In this document: positions 31,501 to 43,910 of the stretch, in pieces | Layout: every line of letters starts with the position of its first letter | Position numbering within the stretch: the stretch's first letter is position 1 | From: Nymphaea colorata | Taxonomy: Eukaryota; Streptophyta; Magnoliopsida; Nymphaeales; Nymphaeaceae | Length of the DNA: 64,000 nt | Direction of reading: 5' to 3' | Assembly: GCF_008831285.2 (NCBI RefSeq) | Contig: NC_045138.2 | Span: 33,389,934-33,453,933 of the forward strand | Notes under the pieces: model-generated | The model's input: only the letters and a program-made list of their open reading frames with translations | Databases searched by the model: none | Told to the model about the DNA's origin: nothing | Program-made: the position numbers and the translations under genes

Positions 31501-34500
31501 TTTAGTTTGGGACCAATGATTTGAATAAGACGCTTAACCTGAATCTCATCTTGGGTCTGGACCAGAGGTCTAATCTGTCCGCCTTTATGTGTTGGATTTG
31601 GAATTTGCAACAACAGTGTAGATCACAAGTCTAATATGATCATATTTAAATGTAGTGCATCGATTTGCAATGAAGTGTAGGATTGACACCTACGATCCAC
31701 TTGTCCAATTGATAACTATTTCAATTTTCCATGCATAATTATAACATACAAAATATTCAATAAAAAATCTTGCAATGGAGGACATGATAGGTAATTTCAA
31801 GGTTGAATTATCCAAATATGGTTCAAATATTAATATCAATCTTCTTGACAACTGTCCAAAAATAATTGAATATCATAAATTGTTCATATAGTACACATCA
31901 CTTTTTCTAAAATCGTCCACAATCGACTTTTCGAACCACCACTCATACATCCAATATTCATTTGACGAGAATGGATATCATGCCAATGATACACAATGTC
32001 ATATTGGCACTTTGGATCAGAAGTCTGACCTGACCCAGATAAGCAATTGAGCTCCGATTTAAAATCTCGATTGGAATCAGGGGTCTAATCTGATTCGTCT
32101 TAGGTGTTGCTCGGATTTAAAATCTCGATTTGAATCAGGGGTCTAATCTGATCCATCTTAGGTGTTGGATTTTGATTTGGAAAAAATGATTTGGGTTATA
32201 GGCTGAATTTGATTCAATTAAGATGTTGAATTTGGATCAGGGGTCTCATCTGATCCGGTATAAACGTTGAAATTTAGATCATAGGTTCAAAACCAGAGGT
32301 GTGATATGTTCGGCTTTAGGCGTTTGCAACCAAAGTCTAGATCACAAGTCTAATATGATCTTCTTTAGATGTTGTACTTGAGTCTGGATTTATGTCTATG
32401 ATCGTGATCTACATTCCACTTTTCAGCATCATGTGGTAATCTCCTAAGCATCCTAATAAACAAGTTGAAAGGTCAAAACTAATGAAAATGATCATTGTCC
32501 TAAGATAAGGATTTTAAATTTCCATGCACATTTATTACATATGAAATATTCAATACAAGATCTTTGAACGAGGAACATCAAAGATAATTATCCAACTTTG
32601 GAATATCCAACTCCATGATTCAAATATTTATAACAATCTTCTTGACAAAATAATCCAAAGAATCATTAAAGATCACAAAGTGTTCATATAGTATCCTTCT
32701 CTTTTTCTAAAATAGTCAACAATCAACTTCTCAAACCGTCAATCATACGTCCAACATTTATTTCACGAGAAAGAATTTCATAGAAATGATAGAAGATGTC
32801 AAATGGCAAGTTGGACATAGGCCTGATCTGAACCAGACAAAATGTTGAACTCGGATTTAAAATCTCGGTATGAATCAGAAGTCTAGTCCGATCCGGCATA
32901 ACTGTTGAATTTTAGTTTGGGACCAATGATTTGAATAAGACGCTTAACCTGAATCTCATCTTGGGTCTGGACCAGAGGTCTAATCTGTCCGCCTTTATGT
33001 GTTGGATTTGGAATTTGCAATAACAGTGTAGATCACAAGTCTAATATGATCATATTTAAATGTAGTGCATCGATTTGCAATGAAGTGTAGGATCGACACC
33101 TACGATCCACTTGTCCAATTGATAACTATTTCAATTTTCCATGCATAATTATAACATACAAAATATTCAATAAAAAATCTTGCAATGGAGGACATGATAG
33201 GTAATTTCAAGGTTGAATTATCCAAATATGGCTCAAATATTAATATCAATCTTCTTGACAACTGTCCAAAAATAATTGAATATCATAAATTGTTCATATA
33301 GTACACATCACTTTTTCTAAAATCGTCCACAATCGACTTTTCGAACCACCACTCATACATCCAATATTCATTTGACGAGAATGGATATCATGCCAATGAT
33401 ACACAATGTCATATTAGCACTTTGGATCAGAAGTCTGACCTGACCCAGATAAGCAATTGAGCTCCGATTTAAAATCTCGATTGGAATCAGGGGTCTAATC
33501 TGATTCGTCTTAGGTGTTGCTCGGATTTAAAATCTCGATTTGAATCAGGGGTCTAATCTGATCCATCTTAGGTGTTGGATTTTGATTTGGAAAAAATGAT
33601 TTGGGTTATAGGCTGAATTTGATTCAATTAAGATGTTGAATTTGGATCAGGGGTCTCATCTGATCCGGTATAAACGTTGAAATTTAGATCATAGGTTCAA
33701 AACCAGAGGTGTGATATGTCCGGCTTTAGGCGTTTGCAACCAAAGTCTAGATCACAAGTCTAATATGATCTTCTTTAGATGTTGTACTTGAGTCTGGATT
33801 TATGTCTATGATCGTGATCTACATTCCACTTTTCAGCATCATGTGGTAATCTCCTAAGCATCCTAATAAACAAGTTGAAAGGTCAAAACTAATGAAAATG
33901 ATCATTGTCCTAAGATAAGGATTTTAAATTTCCATGCACATTTATTACATATGAAATATTCAATACAAGATCTTTGAACGAGGAACATCAAAGATAATTA
34001 TCCAACTTTGGAATATCCAACTCCATGATTCAAATATTTATAACAATCTTCTTGACAAAATAATCCAAAGAATCATTAAAGATCACAAAGTGTTCATATA
34101 GTATCCTTCTCTTTTTCTAAAATAGTCAACAATCAACTTCTCAAACCGTCAATCATACGTCCAACATTTATTTCACGAGAAAGAATTTCATAGAAATGAT
34201 AGAAGATGTCAAATGGCAAGTTGGACATAGGCCTGATCTGAACCAGACAAAATGTTGAACTCGGATTTAAAATCTCGGTATGAATCAGAAGTCTAGTCCG
34301 ATCCGGCATAACTGTTGAATTTTAGTTTGGGACCAATGATTTGAATAAGACGCTTAACCTGAATCTCATCTTGGGTCTGGACCAGAGGTCTAATCTGAAC
34401 GCCTTTATGTGTTGGATTTGGAATTTGCAACAACAGTGTAGATCACAAGTCTAATATGATCATATTTAAATGTAGTGCATCGATTTGCAATGAAGTGTAG

Positions 34501-37500
34501 GATCGACACCTACGATCCACTTGTCCAATTGATAACTATTTCAATTTTCCATGCATAATTATAACATACAAAATATTCAATAAAAAATCTTGCAATGGAG
34601 GACATGATAGGTAATTTCAAGGTTGAATTATCCAAATATGGTTCAAATATTAATATCAATCTTCTTGACAACTGTCCAAAAATAATTGAATATCATAAAT
34701 TGTTCATATAGTACACATCACTTTTTCTAAAATCGTCCACAATCGACTTTTCGAACCACCACTCATACATCCAATATTCATTTGACGAGAATGGATATCA
34801 TGCCAATGATACACAATGTCATATTGGCACTTTGGATCAGAAGTCTGACCTGACCCAGATAAGCAATTGAGCTCCGATTTAAAATCTCGATTGGAATCAG
34901 GGGTCTAATCTGATTCGTCTTAGGTGTTGCTCGGATTTAAAATCTCGATTTGAATCAGGGGTCTAATCTGATCCATCTTAGGTGTTGGATTTTGATTTGG
35001 AAAAAATGATTTGGGTTATAGGCTGAATTTGATTCAATTAAGATGTTGAATTTGGATCAGGGGTCTCATCTGATCCGGTATAAACGTTGAAATTTAGATC
35101 ATAGGTTCAAAACCAGAGGTGTGATATGTTCGGCTTTAGGCGTTTGCAACCAAAGTCTAGATCACAAGTCTAATATGATCTTCTTTAGATGTTGTACTTG
35201 AGTCTGGATTTATGTCTATGATCGTGATCTACATTCCACTTTTCAGCATCATGTGGTAATCTCCTAAGCATCCTAATAAACAAGTTGAAAGGTCAAAACT
35301 AATGAAAATGATCATTGTCCTAAGATAAGGATTTTAAATTTCCATGCACATTTATTACATATGAAATATTCAATACAAGATCTTTGAACGAGGAACATCA
35401 AAGATAATTATCCAACTTTGGAATATCCAACTCCATGATTCAAATATTTATAACAATCTTCTTGACAAAATAATCCAAAGAATCATTAAAGATCACAAAG
35501 TGTTCATATAGTATCCTTCTCTTTTTCTAAAATAGTCAACAATCAACTTCTCAAACCGTCAATCATACGTCCAACATTTATTTCACGAGAAAGAATTTCA
35601 TAGAAATGATAGAAGATGTCAAATGGCAAGTTGGACATAGGCCTGATCTGAACCAGACAAAATGTTGAACTCGGATTTAAAATCTCGGTATGAATCAGAA
35701 GTCTAGTCCGATCCGGCATAACTGTTGAATTTTAGTTTGGGACCAATGATTTGAATAAGACGCTTAACCTGAATCTCATCTTGGGTCTGGACCAGAGGTC
35801 TAATCTGTCCGCCTTTATGTGTTGGATTTGGAATTTGCAACAACAGTGTAGATCACAAGTCTAATATGATCATATTTAAATGTAGTGCATCGATTTGCAA
35901 TGAAGTGTAGGATCGACACCTACGATCCACTTGTCCAATTGATAACTATTTCAATTTTCCATGCATAATTATAACATACAAAATATTCAATAAAAAATCT
36001 TGCAATGGAGGACATGATAGGTAATTTCAAGGTTGAATTATCCAAATATGGTTCAAATATTAATATCAATCTTCTTGACAACTGTCCAAAAATAATTGAA
36101 TATCATAAATTGTTCATATAGTACACATCACTTTTTCTAAAATCGTCCACAATCGACTTTTCGAACCACCACTCATACATCCAATATTCATTTGACGAGA
36201 ATGGATATCATGCCAATGATACACAATGTCATATTGGCACTTTGGATCAGAAGTCTGACCTGACCCAGATAAGCAATTGAGCTCCGATTTAAAATCTCGA
36301 TTGGAATCAGGGGTCTAATCTGATTCGTCTTAGGTGTTGCTCGGATTTAAAATCTCGATTTGAATCAGGGGTCTAATCTGATCCATCTTAGGTGTTGGAT
36401 TTTGATTTGGAAAAAATGATTTGGGTTATAGGCTGAATTTGATTCAATTAAGATGTTGAATTTGGATCAGGGGTCTCATCTGATCCGGTATAAACGTTGA
36501 AATTTAGATCATAGGTTCAAAACCAGAGGTGTGATATGTTCGGCTTTAGGCGTTTGCAACCAAAGTCTAGATCACAAGTCTAATATGATCTTCTTTAGAT
36601 GTTGTACTTGAGTCTGGATTTATGTCTATGATCGTGATCTACATTCCACTTTTCAGCATCATGTGGTAATCTCCTAAGCATCCTAATAAACAAGTTGAAA
36701 GGTCAAAACTAATGAAAATGATCATTGTCCTAAGATAAGGATTTTAAATTTCCATGCACATTTATTACATATGAAATATTCAATACAAGATCTTTGAACG
36801 AGGAACATCAAAGATAATTATCCAACTTTGGAATATCCAACTCCATGATTCAAATATTTATAACAATCTTCTTGACAAAATAATCCAAAGAATCATTAAA
36901 GATCACAAAGTGTTCATATAGTATCCTTCTCTTTTTCTAAAATAGTCAACAATCAACTTCTCAAACCGTCAATCATACGTCCAACATTTATTTCACGAGA
37001 AAGAATTTCATAGAAATGATAGAAGATGTCAAATGGCAAGTTGGACATAGGCCTGATCTGAACCAGACAAAATGTTGAACTCGGATTTAAAATCTCGGTA
37101 TGAATCAGAAGTCTAGTCCGATCCGGCATAACTGTTGAATTTTAGTTTGGGACAATGATTTGAATAAGACGCTTAACCTGAATCCCATCTTGGGTCTGGA
37201 CCAGAGGTCTAATCTGTCCGCCTTTATGTGTTGGATTTGGAATTTGCAACAACAGTGTAGATCACAAGTCTAATATGATCATATTTAAATGTAGTGCATC
37301 GATTTGCAATGAAGTGTAGGATCGACAACTGCGATCCACTTTTCAACATCATGTGGGTGATCTCCAAAGCATCTTAATAAACAAGTTGAAAGAACATGAG
37401 TAATGAAAATGATCTTTGTCCAATTGATAAATATTTCAATTTTTCATGTATAATTATAACATACGAAATATTCAATACAAAATCTTGCAATGGAGGACAT

Positions 37501-38300
37501 GATAGATAATTTCGAAGGTTGAATTATCCAAATATGGTTCAAATATTAATATCAAGCTTCTTGACAACAAGTCTAAAAATAATTGAATATCATAAATTCT
37601 TCATATAGTATACATCACTTTTTCTAAAATCGTCTACAATCAACTTTCCGAACCACCACTCATAGAGCCAACATTTATTTGATGAGAATGAATATCATGC
37701 CAACGATACGCAATGTCACATTGGAACTTTGGATCAGAGGTCTGACCAAACCCAGATAAGCTATTGAGCTCGAATTTAAAATCTCGATTTGAAATAGGGG
37801 TCTCATCTGATCCGTCTTAGGTGTTGGATTTTGATTTGGATCAGGGGTCTCATCTGATCCAGTAGGTCTGATATGTCCGGTTTTAGGTGTTTGCAAATAG
37901 AGTCTAAATCATAGGTCTATTATGATCATATTTAGATGTTGTACTTGAGTTTGGATTTATGCCTATGATCGTGATCTACAATCTACTTTTCAGCATCATG
38001 TGGGCAATCTCCTAAGCATTCAAACAAACAAGTAGAAAGGTCATAAGTAATGAAAATGATCATTATCCCAAAGATAAGAATTTTAATTTTTCATGCACAT
38101 TTATTACATTGAAATATTAAGTAACAAATCTTTGAATGGGGAACATCAAAGATAATTATCCAACCTTCGAATATCTTAATCCATCATTCAAATATTTATA
38201 TCAATCTTCTTGGGTAAATAATCCAAAGAATATCATAGAAATGATAGAAGATGTCAAATTGAAATTTGGATCAGAGGTCTGATCTGACCAAGAGAAAGTG
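25600..38300. repeat. Complex satellite array with 1410-bp higher-order units
   Basis: About 12.7 kb of head-to-tail repeats. The landmark ATGTGGTAATCTCCTAAGCA recurs at 31021, 32431, 33841, 35251 and 36661, always 1410 bases apart. Those copies differ at only a few visible positions (for example 33006, 33418 and 34398). Each 1410-bp unit holds two diverged monomers of about 0.7 kb. Earlier copies (25.6-31 kb) and the right end (after about 37.15 kb) are more diverged and of variable length. A shorter motif around GGTCTAATCTGATCC recurs within monomers. The frames are closed and I recognise no protein or retroelement terminus. No genes lie within it. Confidence 0.93.
28168..28320. repeat. Local 76-base tandem duplication within the satellite
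   Basis: A segment beginning at AACAAGTTGAAAGGTCAAAA is repeated once, 76 bases apart, making this satellite unit longer than its neighbours. It is a unit-specific mutation and can serve as a marker of position within the array. Confidence 0.85.
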
Positions 38301-39380
38301 TTGAAAGTTGTACTTGCAAAATTTTTAAAAATGGAATAACATTTAAAGCTTTTGAAATTTTTTTAAGATTCTACTTATGAAATGTGCGGGTCTACAAAAC
38401 TCGTGAAATTTGTGGGTTTGTTAATGAAAAAAAGTTTGAAATGCATGAGCTTTCCAAACTAGAAACTTTTTATGAAGATCTCACAAATTTCAAAGAGTGC
38501 AAAAGTTTAGCCAAAAGTTTTAAAAATGTCATACCTTCTAAAATCCCCAAACAATTGTCAAAGTCATCAAAATGTTTAGCAAATTTTTGTTACAAAAGCG
38601 ACACTTAAAAATTTTCAAAAATTGAAGAATATATCAATCTCTTGAAGATTGAAGACTTTACTCATAAGATGAGGGTCGCAAAGCCTGTGAAGTCATGAGC
38701 CTTGTAAATTTAAAACAGTTTGAAAAGTGCTTAAAATTTGTTTCACTAAAATTTGTCAAGTTAGTAAAAAAGTTTATCTCCCTTGTAAGAAGTTTAAAAA
38801 ATGCAAGATTTTTGTAAAACGAGAAATATTTTCAAGAGACACTTGAAACTTTTTTTAAGAAATTATCGAATGGCTACGCTTTTAAGAATTTCAAACAATT
38901 TAAAAGTTTCACAAAAAACGGTTCAAAAAAGGGCAACTTATAAAAGCTGAAACCATTGTCAAAATCACACAAAGTGTTCAAAAATTTTTTATAAGTTAGA
39001 AACAACATTTGAAATTCTTTCAAAAATAATCAAGTTATTGAAATTTCCAAAAAGTGTACTTTGAAATTCATCAAAAAATTTTCAGTCATTATAAAATATG
39101 TAAAAAAACTTGTAAAACAAAAATAATTGTTATCATGTTTAGAAAAAATAATGCAAAAAAAAAACTCAAGATAATGGTAGCTTTAAACAGGCCGAAACAA
39201 TTGCCAAAAGGTCTCTAGAAGACAAAAATTTTACAAGTTGAAACAATACTTCCAAAATTTTTAGAAATTGAATGCGTTAAGCTAATTAAATCTTCATGAT
39301 TTTACTTGTAAAATGTCAGAGTTTACAACAGTTGTGAAAGTTGTAAATTTTGTAAATTAAAAACAGTTCGCAATGTAAGA
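38300..39380. repeat. AT-rich degenerate repeats bordering the satellite
   Basis: Poorly conserved blocks recur around 38366-38470, 38650-38720 and 39300-39400, sharing phrases such as CTTGTAAA and GAGCTTT...AAACTAGAAA. The composition is dominated by A/T with runs such as AAATTTTTAAAA. A 74-codon open frame at 38384-38608 has no recognisable content. It may be a decayed untranslated or LTR region of the gypsy-like element that follows. Confidence 0.5.
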
Positions 39381-39389
39381 GCTTTGTAA

Positions 39390-39640
39390 ACTAGAAAAAA
39401 CAATGATGATCTTGAAGGTCTCCTTTCCAAAATTGTTCATCTGAACGATGAAACAAATGTAGAAGAACTCATTAAAGTGTTTATAACGATCCTCATGAGA
39501 CAACCCATCAAAGGATGGTAACATTTGAATCAAATGGGGTTCAACCTCAAAGTTGTATGTTGCAATCTTAGGTCTTCTGATTGCAGGATGCATGAACAAA
39601 ATATTCTTTGACTGGATGGATCTAGGGCCATGGATTTTGT
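39390..39640 (-). mobile_element. Gypsy-like retrotransposon gag fragment
   Basis: The minus strand encodes a short peptide of the form YNFEVEPHLIQMLPSFDG followed by HFNEFFYICF. This resembles the N-terminal conserved part of plant Ty3/gypsy gag proteins (the ...IQMLPxFxGL...H..EF pattern). It is broken after about 80 residues, and I find no protease, reverse transcriptase or LTR nearby. The assignment rests on this one motif block. Confidence 0.55.
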
Positions 39641-39659
39641 GTGAATCTTAGCGTCACAT

Positions 39660-41635
39660 TGTTCCCATTAGTAGCAACACCTTCTTCATCCTTGTCTTGT
39701 CAGGACACTTTTTGCTTCCCATTTAAATTGATGAAGAATTCTTCCTAAAGTTTTTTGTCGTAGCATACACTGCGAATACCCTTGATGTATGGCCCAGTTC
39801 CTACTTATGGCTTCTAGCTTAGCCTACCTCCTGTGAAAGGACAAGCCATAGTCCTAACTCAGCGAGTTGACAACAAAATAACTTTCACTGGCCATGAACA
39901 GTGCTAGAAATACTACAAATGAAAAATACACCAAAAGCAAGCAAACAGGAAATAAACAGAGTAAAGATTTTCACCTTCATGACAAGTTCTGATAATGCAA
40001 CAAAATTACAAAGATACAGACGTCCTAAATCCACCATAAATATGAAACAAAAGATAATTCTCCTAAAGAAAACAAGAGAATAAAAAAAATCTACAAAAAA
40101 TTAAAAATCAAGGAATTTGATTTAGAGAACAGGGAAAACATAATTTTGTTTTTACAGAGAAGAAACAAGGATTTTGCCAAAAAATTCAATCTCTCTCTTT
40201 CTGCAACTCCACAAATTACAAACTTTTTGGCATACTTCCCACAAGTATTTAGAAAGTTACTGACCAAAAATGAGCCCAGAATTCTAACTTCAACCTTCAG
40301 AAATGTGTTCAGAAAGCCTCTATTCTGTTACATCGACAAGATTTCTTTGTTTTTGATAGTTTGAAATCAACATGTCGAACTACGGATTCTTCTGAAAATA
40401 TTTTCCTTAAGTAGCCTTTGGTCTTTGTTTTAAACAAATAAAATATGCCCAAATCAAAAGTTAGAAATCTTCAACCAGATTCAATATTTTTAAATGAATT
40501 TAATTCTCAAACAACCTTCTGTTGAAGAATAGAATATGTAGGTTGGAAACTAGAGCTTTTCTTTTTTGTTTTTTACGGCTAGAAAGATGCACAAGCTACT
40601 CTAAAACATGCAAGCACTCAGGAACAAAAAAAAAAACATACAAATAAACTTTAACAAAATGAAAGCTCAAAAAATTAAAACAGAACTAACACTTACCTGT
40701 CCACTCGCCCATTTTCACGCAACCACCATAATAACTCAAGCAAGTAGATAAGTGAGCCTAGAAACATGATGTATGTGAATCTACATGTAACTAACTATAT
40801 TCAAAACCTATATGTAACTAACTAACTAATCGAACCTTAGAAAGCAATAAGAATATCAATAAAGCCATTCTAAGACTTGGAAGTCCAAATACAACAAGCT
40901 TCACATATGATAAAAAAAGCTTTAAAAAAAAAAATTCAGATCCAAACAACTTCACAACAATCAATATTGAGGCATCAACAAATTCAAAAGTCTATAGACA
41001 GGGACCAGACGACTTCATATATGGTCTGAGACTGAATATTTCCACGCAAAAAAAAGGAATTGAACACTTCACCTTCCAATAGCGTGATCTTCTACAACAC
41101 TTACGATCAGACCCACAATAGATCTCCTCCACCACACCCACAATCAGACACACTTTTGATTTATTTTCCAGCACAAATGCTCTGATCCCCATCTGAGTTT
41201 TCTAACAGCAACGCATCAGATATGTGCCATTATACACGATGTCCACACTCCACAAGTTTTAGATTTACCTGAGCAATCAAGAGAAAGAGGCATTGCTGCA
41301 TTGTGGTTGCAACTGATCAGATCCAAGATCGTCAGATCACCTAGGATATCAATAGATTTTAGTGATTAACACATCCAGGAAGGAGACTACGACAACTAGA
41401 AAACACCCACAATTGAGATACGTTAGATCACATCTAGAGATGGTGTCAGATGGCCTTAGATTCAAGCTACCCTTGATTCCGTGTTGACAATGAAGGAAGA
41501 GAATCAAAAAAAATGTCCTTTATTAACTCTAAGACTAGTCTGATGAGACGAAAGAAAAAGGTTCAAGAGAAAAAATAGCAAACACCATGAATAAGATGGA
41601 AACGTGAGAGAGAAGAGAAGGGAAGAGTAGTTAAT
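39660..41635. other. AT-rich region without a recognised gene
   Basis: Probably decayed transposon sequence. Open frames of 60-72 codons at 39901, 40146 and 40992 have no domains I recognise. Short A-rich runs are frequent. Confidence 0.4.
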
Positions 41636-41659
41636 TTAATGGTCAGTGGTTTGGGTATG

Positions 41660-41995
41660 CAGTAAAGAAGGAAGAAACAAACAATACCTCAAAACCAGAC
41701 CCTCCAATGGCTGCCAAGGAGGCGAGTAGGCTCCGAAGGGGTTCATGTGAGAAGGTTTAGGGCTGCCGATCAGCGGATCTTCGATGGCCTTCGCCGGCTC
41801 GGAGCGATTCGAGATTAGGTTCGTCGGATTCGCAAACCCAAGAAACCTGTCCCCGGAGCCCGAAAAGTTCGTTGCATCCACCGGCTCTGCCTCTGCTTGA
41901 AACCACAAGCCCCAGCCACGACAACGACCAGTGCGGGCTCTCTCTCCCTCTCTCTCTCTCTCTCGCTCTGTGGCTATCTCCTTCTCCCGCGGCAT
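41660..41995 (-). other. Possible first exon of an unknown gene
   Basis: On the minus strand a GC-richer frame is preceded by a GA-rich leader. An internal ATG at about 41743 begins MNPFGAYSPPWQPLEGLVL and runs to a plausible donor (GAG then GTATTG near 41690). Composition and position suggest a promoter-proximal exon, but I do not recognise the peptide or find following exons. It may also be a captured gene fragment in a transposon. Confidence 0.25.
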
Positions 41996-42080
41996 CGGCT
42001 TTCAAGAAAGAGGTCTTCCGCTCCCACTCTCCCACGGCATCGGCTTTCAAGAAAGAGGTCTTCCGCTCCCACTCTCCCCC
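41991..42080. repeat. 45-base tandem duplication
   Basis: Two almost identical 45-base units start at 41991 and 42036 (GGCATCGGCTTTCAAGAAAG). They lie next to a CT microsatellite (about 41940-41966) in the presumed leader of the unknown minus-strand exon. Confidence 0.9.
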
Positions 42081-42126
42081 GCGAAACATTCAAAGATTGC
42101 CGTTCAACTTCGAATTCAGTAAATAA

Positions 42127-43910
42127 AATAAAAGGGTCCCGCTACAGCTGTCCGTCCAAAAAAAGGAAACATGCCAAGTGGTGGAATGAAAAGGCGGTTA
42201 AGTCCAAACTAGCGTGCTCGTTAAGATTAGCTACGAACTTTTAAATTGGAACCAAAATAACTCGCTTTCCATAAAAATGAACCATCCTGATTGCCTGGTC
42301 CGTGAAATTGGTTGCGCTTCAGTCAAAAAAAAAAAAAACTATTGTACGTACATTATGAAATATGAACTGAAACATATCATACTCTTACAATGTCCACGCA
42401 TTCACTGTAGTATTCTCATGGTATCCATAAAAATTGAATATGTTGGGGTTTTATGAGCCTGTGTGCTTTTATTAATCAACAAATTCAAAATTTTCGGTTC
42501 GTTTTGATTCATTTTGTTCTCCAAGAGTCTTAAGATCGGTTTACAAGATTTTGACAACAAGTTTTAAGTTTTAATCCAAAAAAAAAAAAAAAAAACTAAG
42601 AAATCGATCGGATTTTCCTCTTTTCTGGGAGCAATTTATGAGTTTTGATGCAAAATTTTGTGGGTTTCCACCTGGATCAAATTGAGGCTTGTTCTTGCAA
42701 AAACGTTTTAGGATTAGGTTTGGAATGATTTGAAATCAATAATCGACAAAAAACAACAACAATCAACTAGATTTTGGTTATTCTCCAAAAAACATGTGCA
42801 ACAGCATATTTGAAGACGTCGAATCCGATATCGACCGTGGAATACGTGAGATGCATAATATTTGACTGACGTTTTTCTTTAGCTAGTGCAAGAGTAGCCA
42901 AAATATTATTTTATGAAGAAAAGTATGCAGAATTTCTTCACCTTGCCATCCAACTAGCCTATTTAATGGTCATGTGACTCGTTCAGGCATTATTCTCCTT
43001 CCATAATGACATACCTAGTGATCTCTTGCCCGGACAAGGGTTGTATTATCCTTTGAATTTTGCCACTTGGAGAGTTCCTCTCAGATTTTACCTTGGGCTT
43101 TGACCACTTCCATGCATTTTAAGCTAAATTCTATTAATTAATCTTCTCCTATGTCTGCAATAGTCGTATTTAAAGCATATCGCATCTATAGTTTGGGAGG
43201 TTACTTGACAAATTAACTAATTTTCATGTAAGTACATATTAATCTATCGCTCACCCAATTCAGGAAGAGAATAAAGTAATGGACAGCATAGCTGAGATTG
43301 ACAATGGGGTTGCCACCCTAACAAGGTCGCCCACAAAGAGAGAATGAGCTCGTTTCAAAGCTCATCGAGATTTGAATTTATTCTACATGTTGTACTTCTA
43401 TTTTTTGCTTCTTTGAGCCCACAAAAAGGAAAAAGGAAGTCTTAAATTATTTATCTAGTGTAGCCCTCACTGTCAATATCTTTATGCTATTAATGCACAA
43501 CTATCGAACAACGCACTATTTCATTTCTTTCTTTCCATTTTTCGTAAATTTATGGTTTCGGTTTAATCAAGGTACAAGTAGATGAGACGTACACGGTGTA
43601 TTTTAGTTAAACAAATTTTATTGCACTACACACAAGGTGTAATAATGTATGTAGATAGAAGTTGCATCTGGAAAATATTATCTTTTTTTTGGGTAAAAAC
43701 TTTTCTCTGATTGGAAAGTAAATTTCCATGGCCATAAACCTGCTCTGGCGGATCTTATTTCCATCAACATCAGATGTGCCCTTCGACACCACGAAAGTTA
43801 GGCAAATAAAGTACATAAGTCTATCTCACGACCTACAAATATCAGGCCTTACACACAATTTCAACAAGAAGCTTCGAAGTAAACTATGCAAGAACAAAGG
43901 AACCAATCCC
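42127..43910. repeat. Downstream flank of the third receptor kinase; duplicated block, copy 2
   Basis: From 42496 to about 43255 the sequence matches pieces of 11816-13700. From 43305 to 43910 it matches 18396-18810. Here the two matched parts are almost contiguous, while in the other copy they are separated by about 4.7 kb holding the exon fragment and copia remnant. This copy therefore likely shows the older arrangement. No gene is seen. The interval 42127-42495 has no recognised content. Confidence 0.6.

Noticed and set aside
25600-38300. CRISPR-like or coding tandem repeat
   Set aside because: Units are about 0.7 and 1.4 kb without unique spacers, the DNA is eukaryotic, and all frames contain frequent stops. 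It is satellite DNA.
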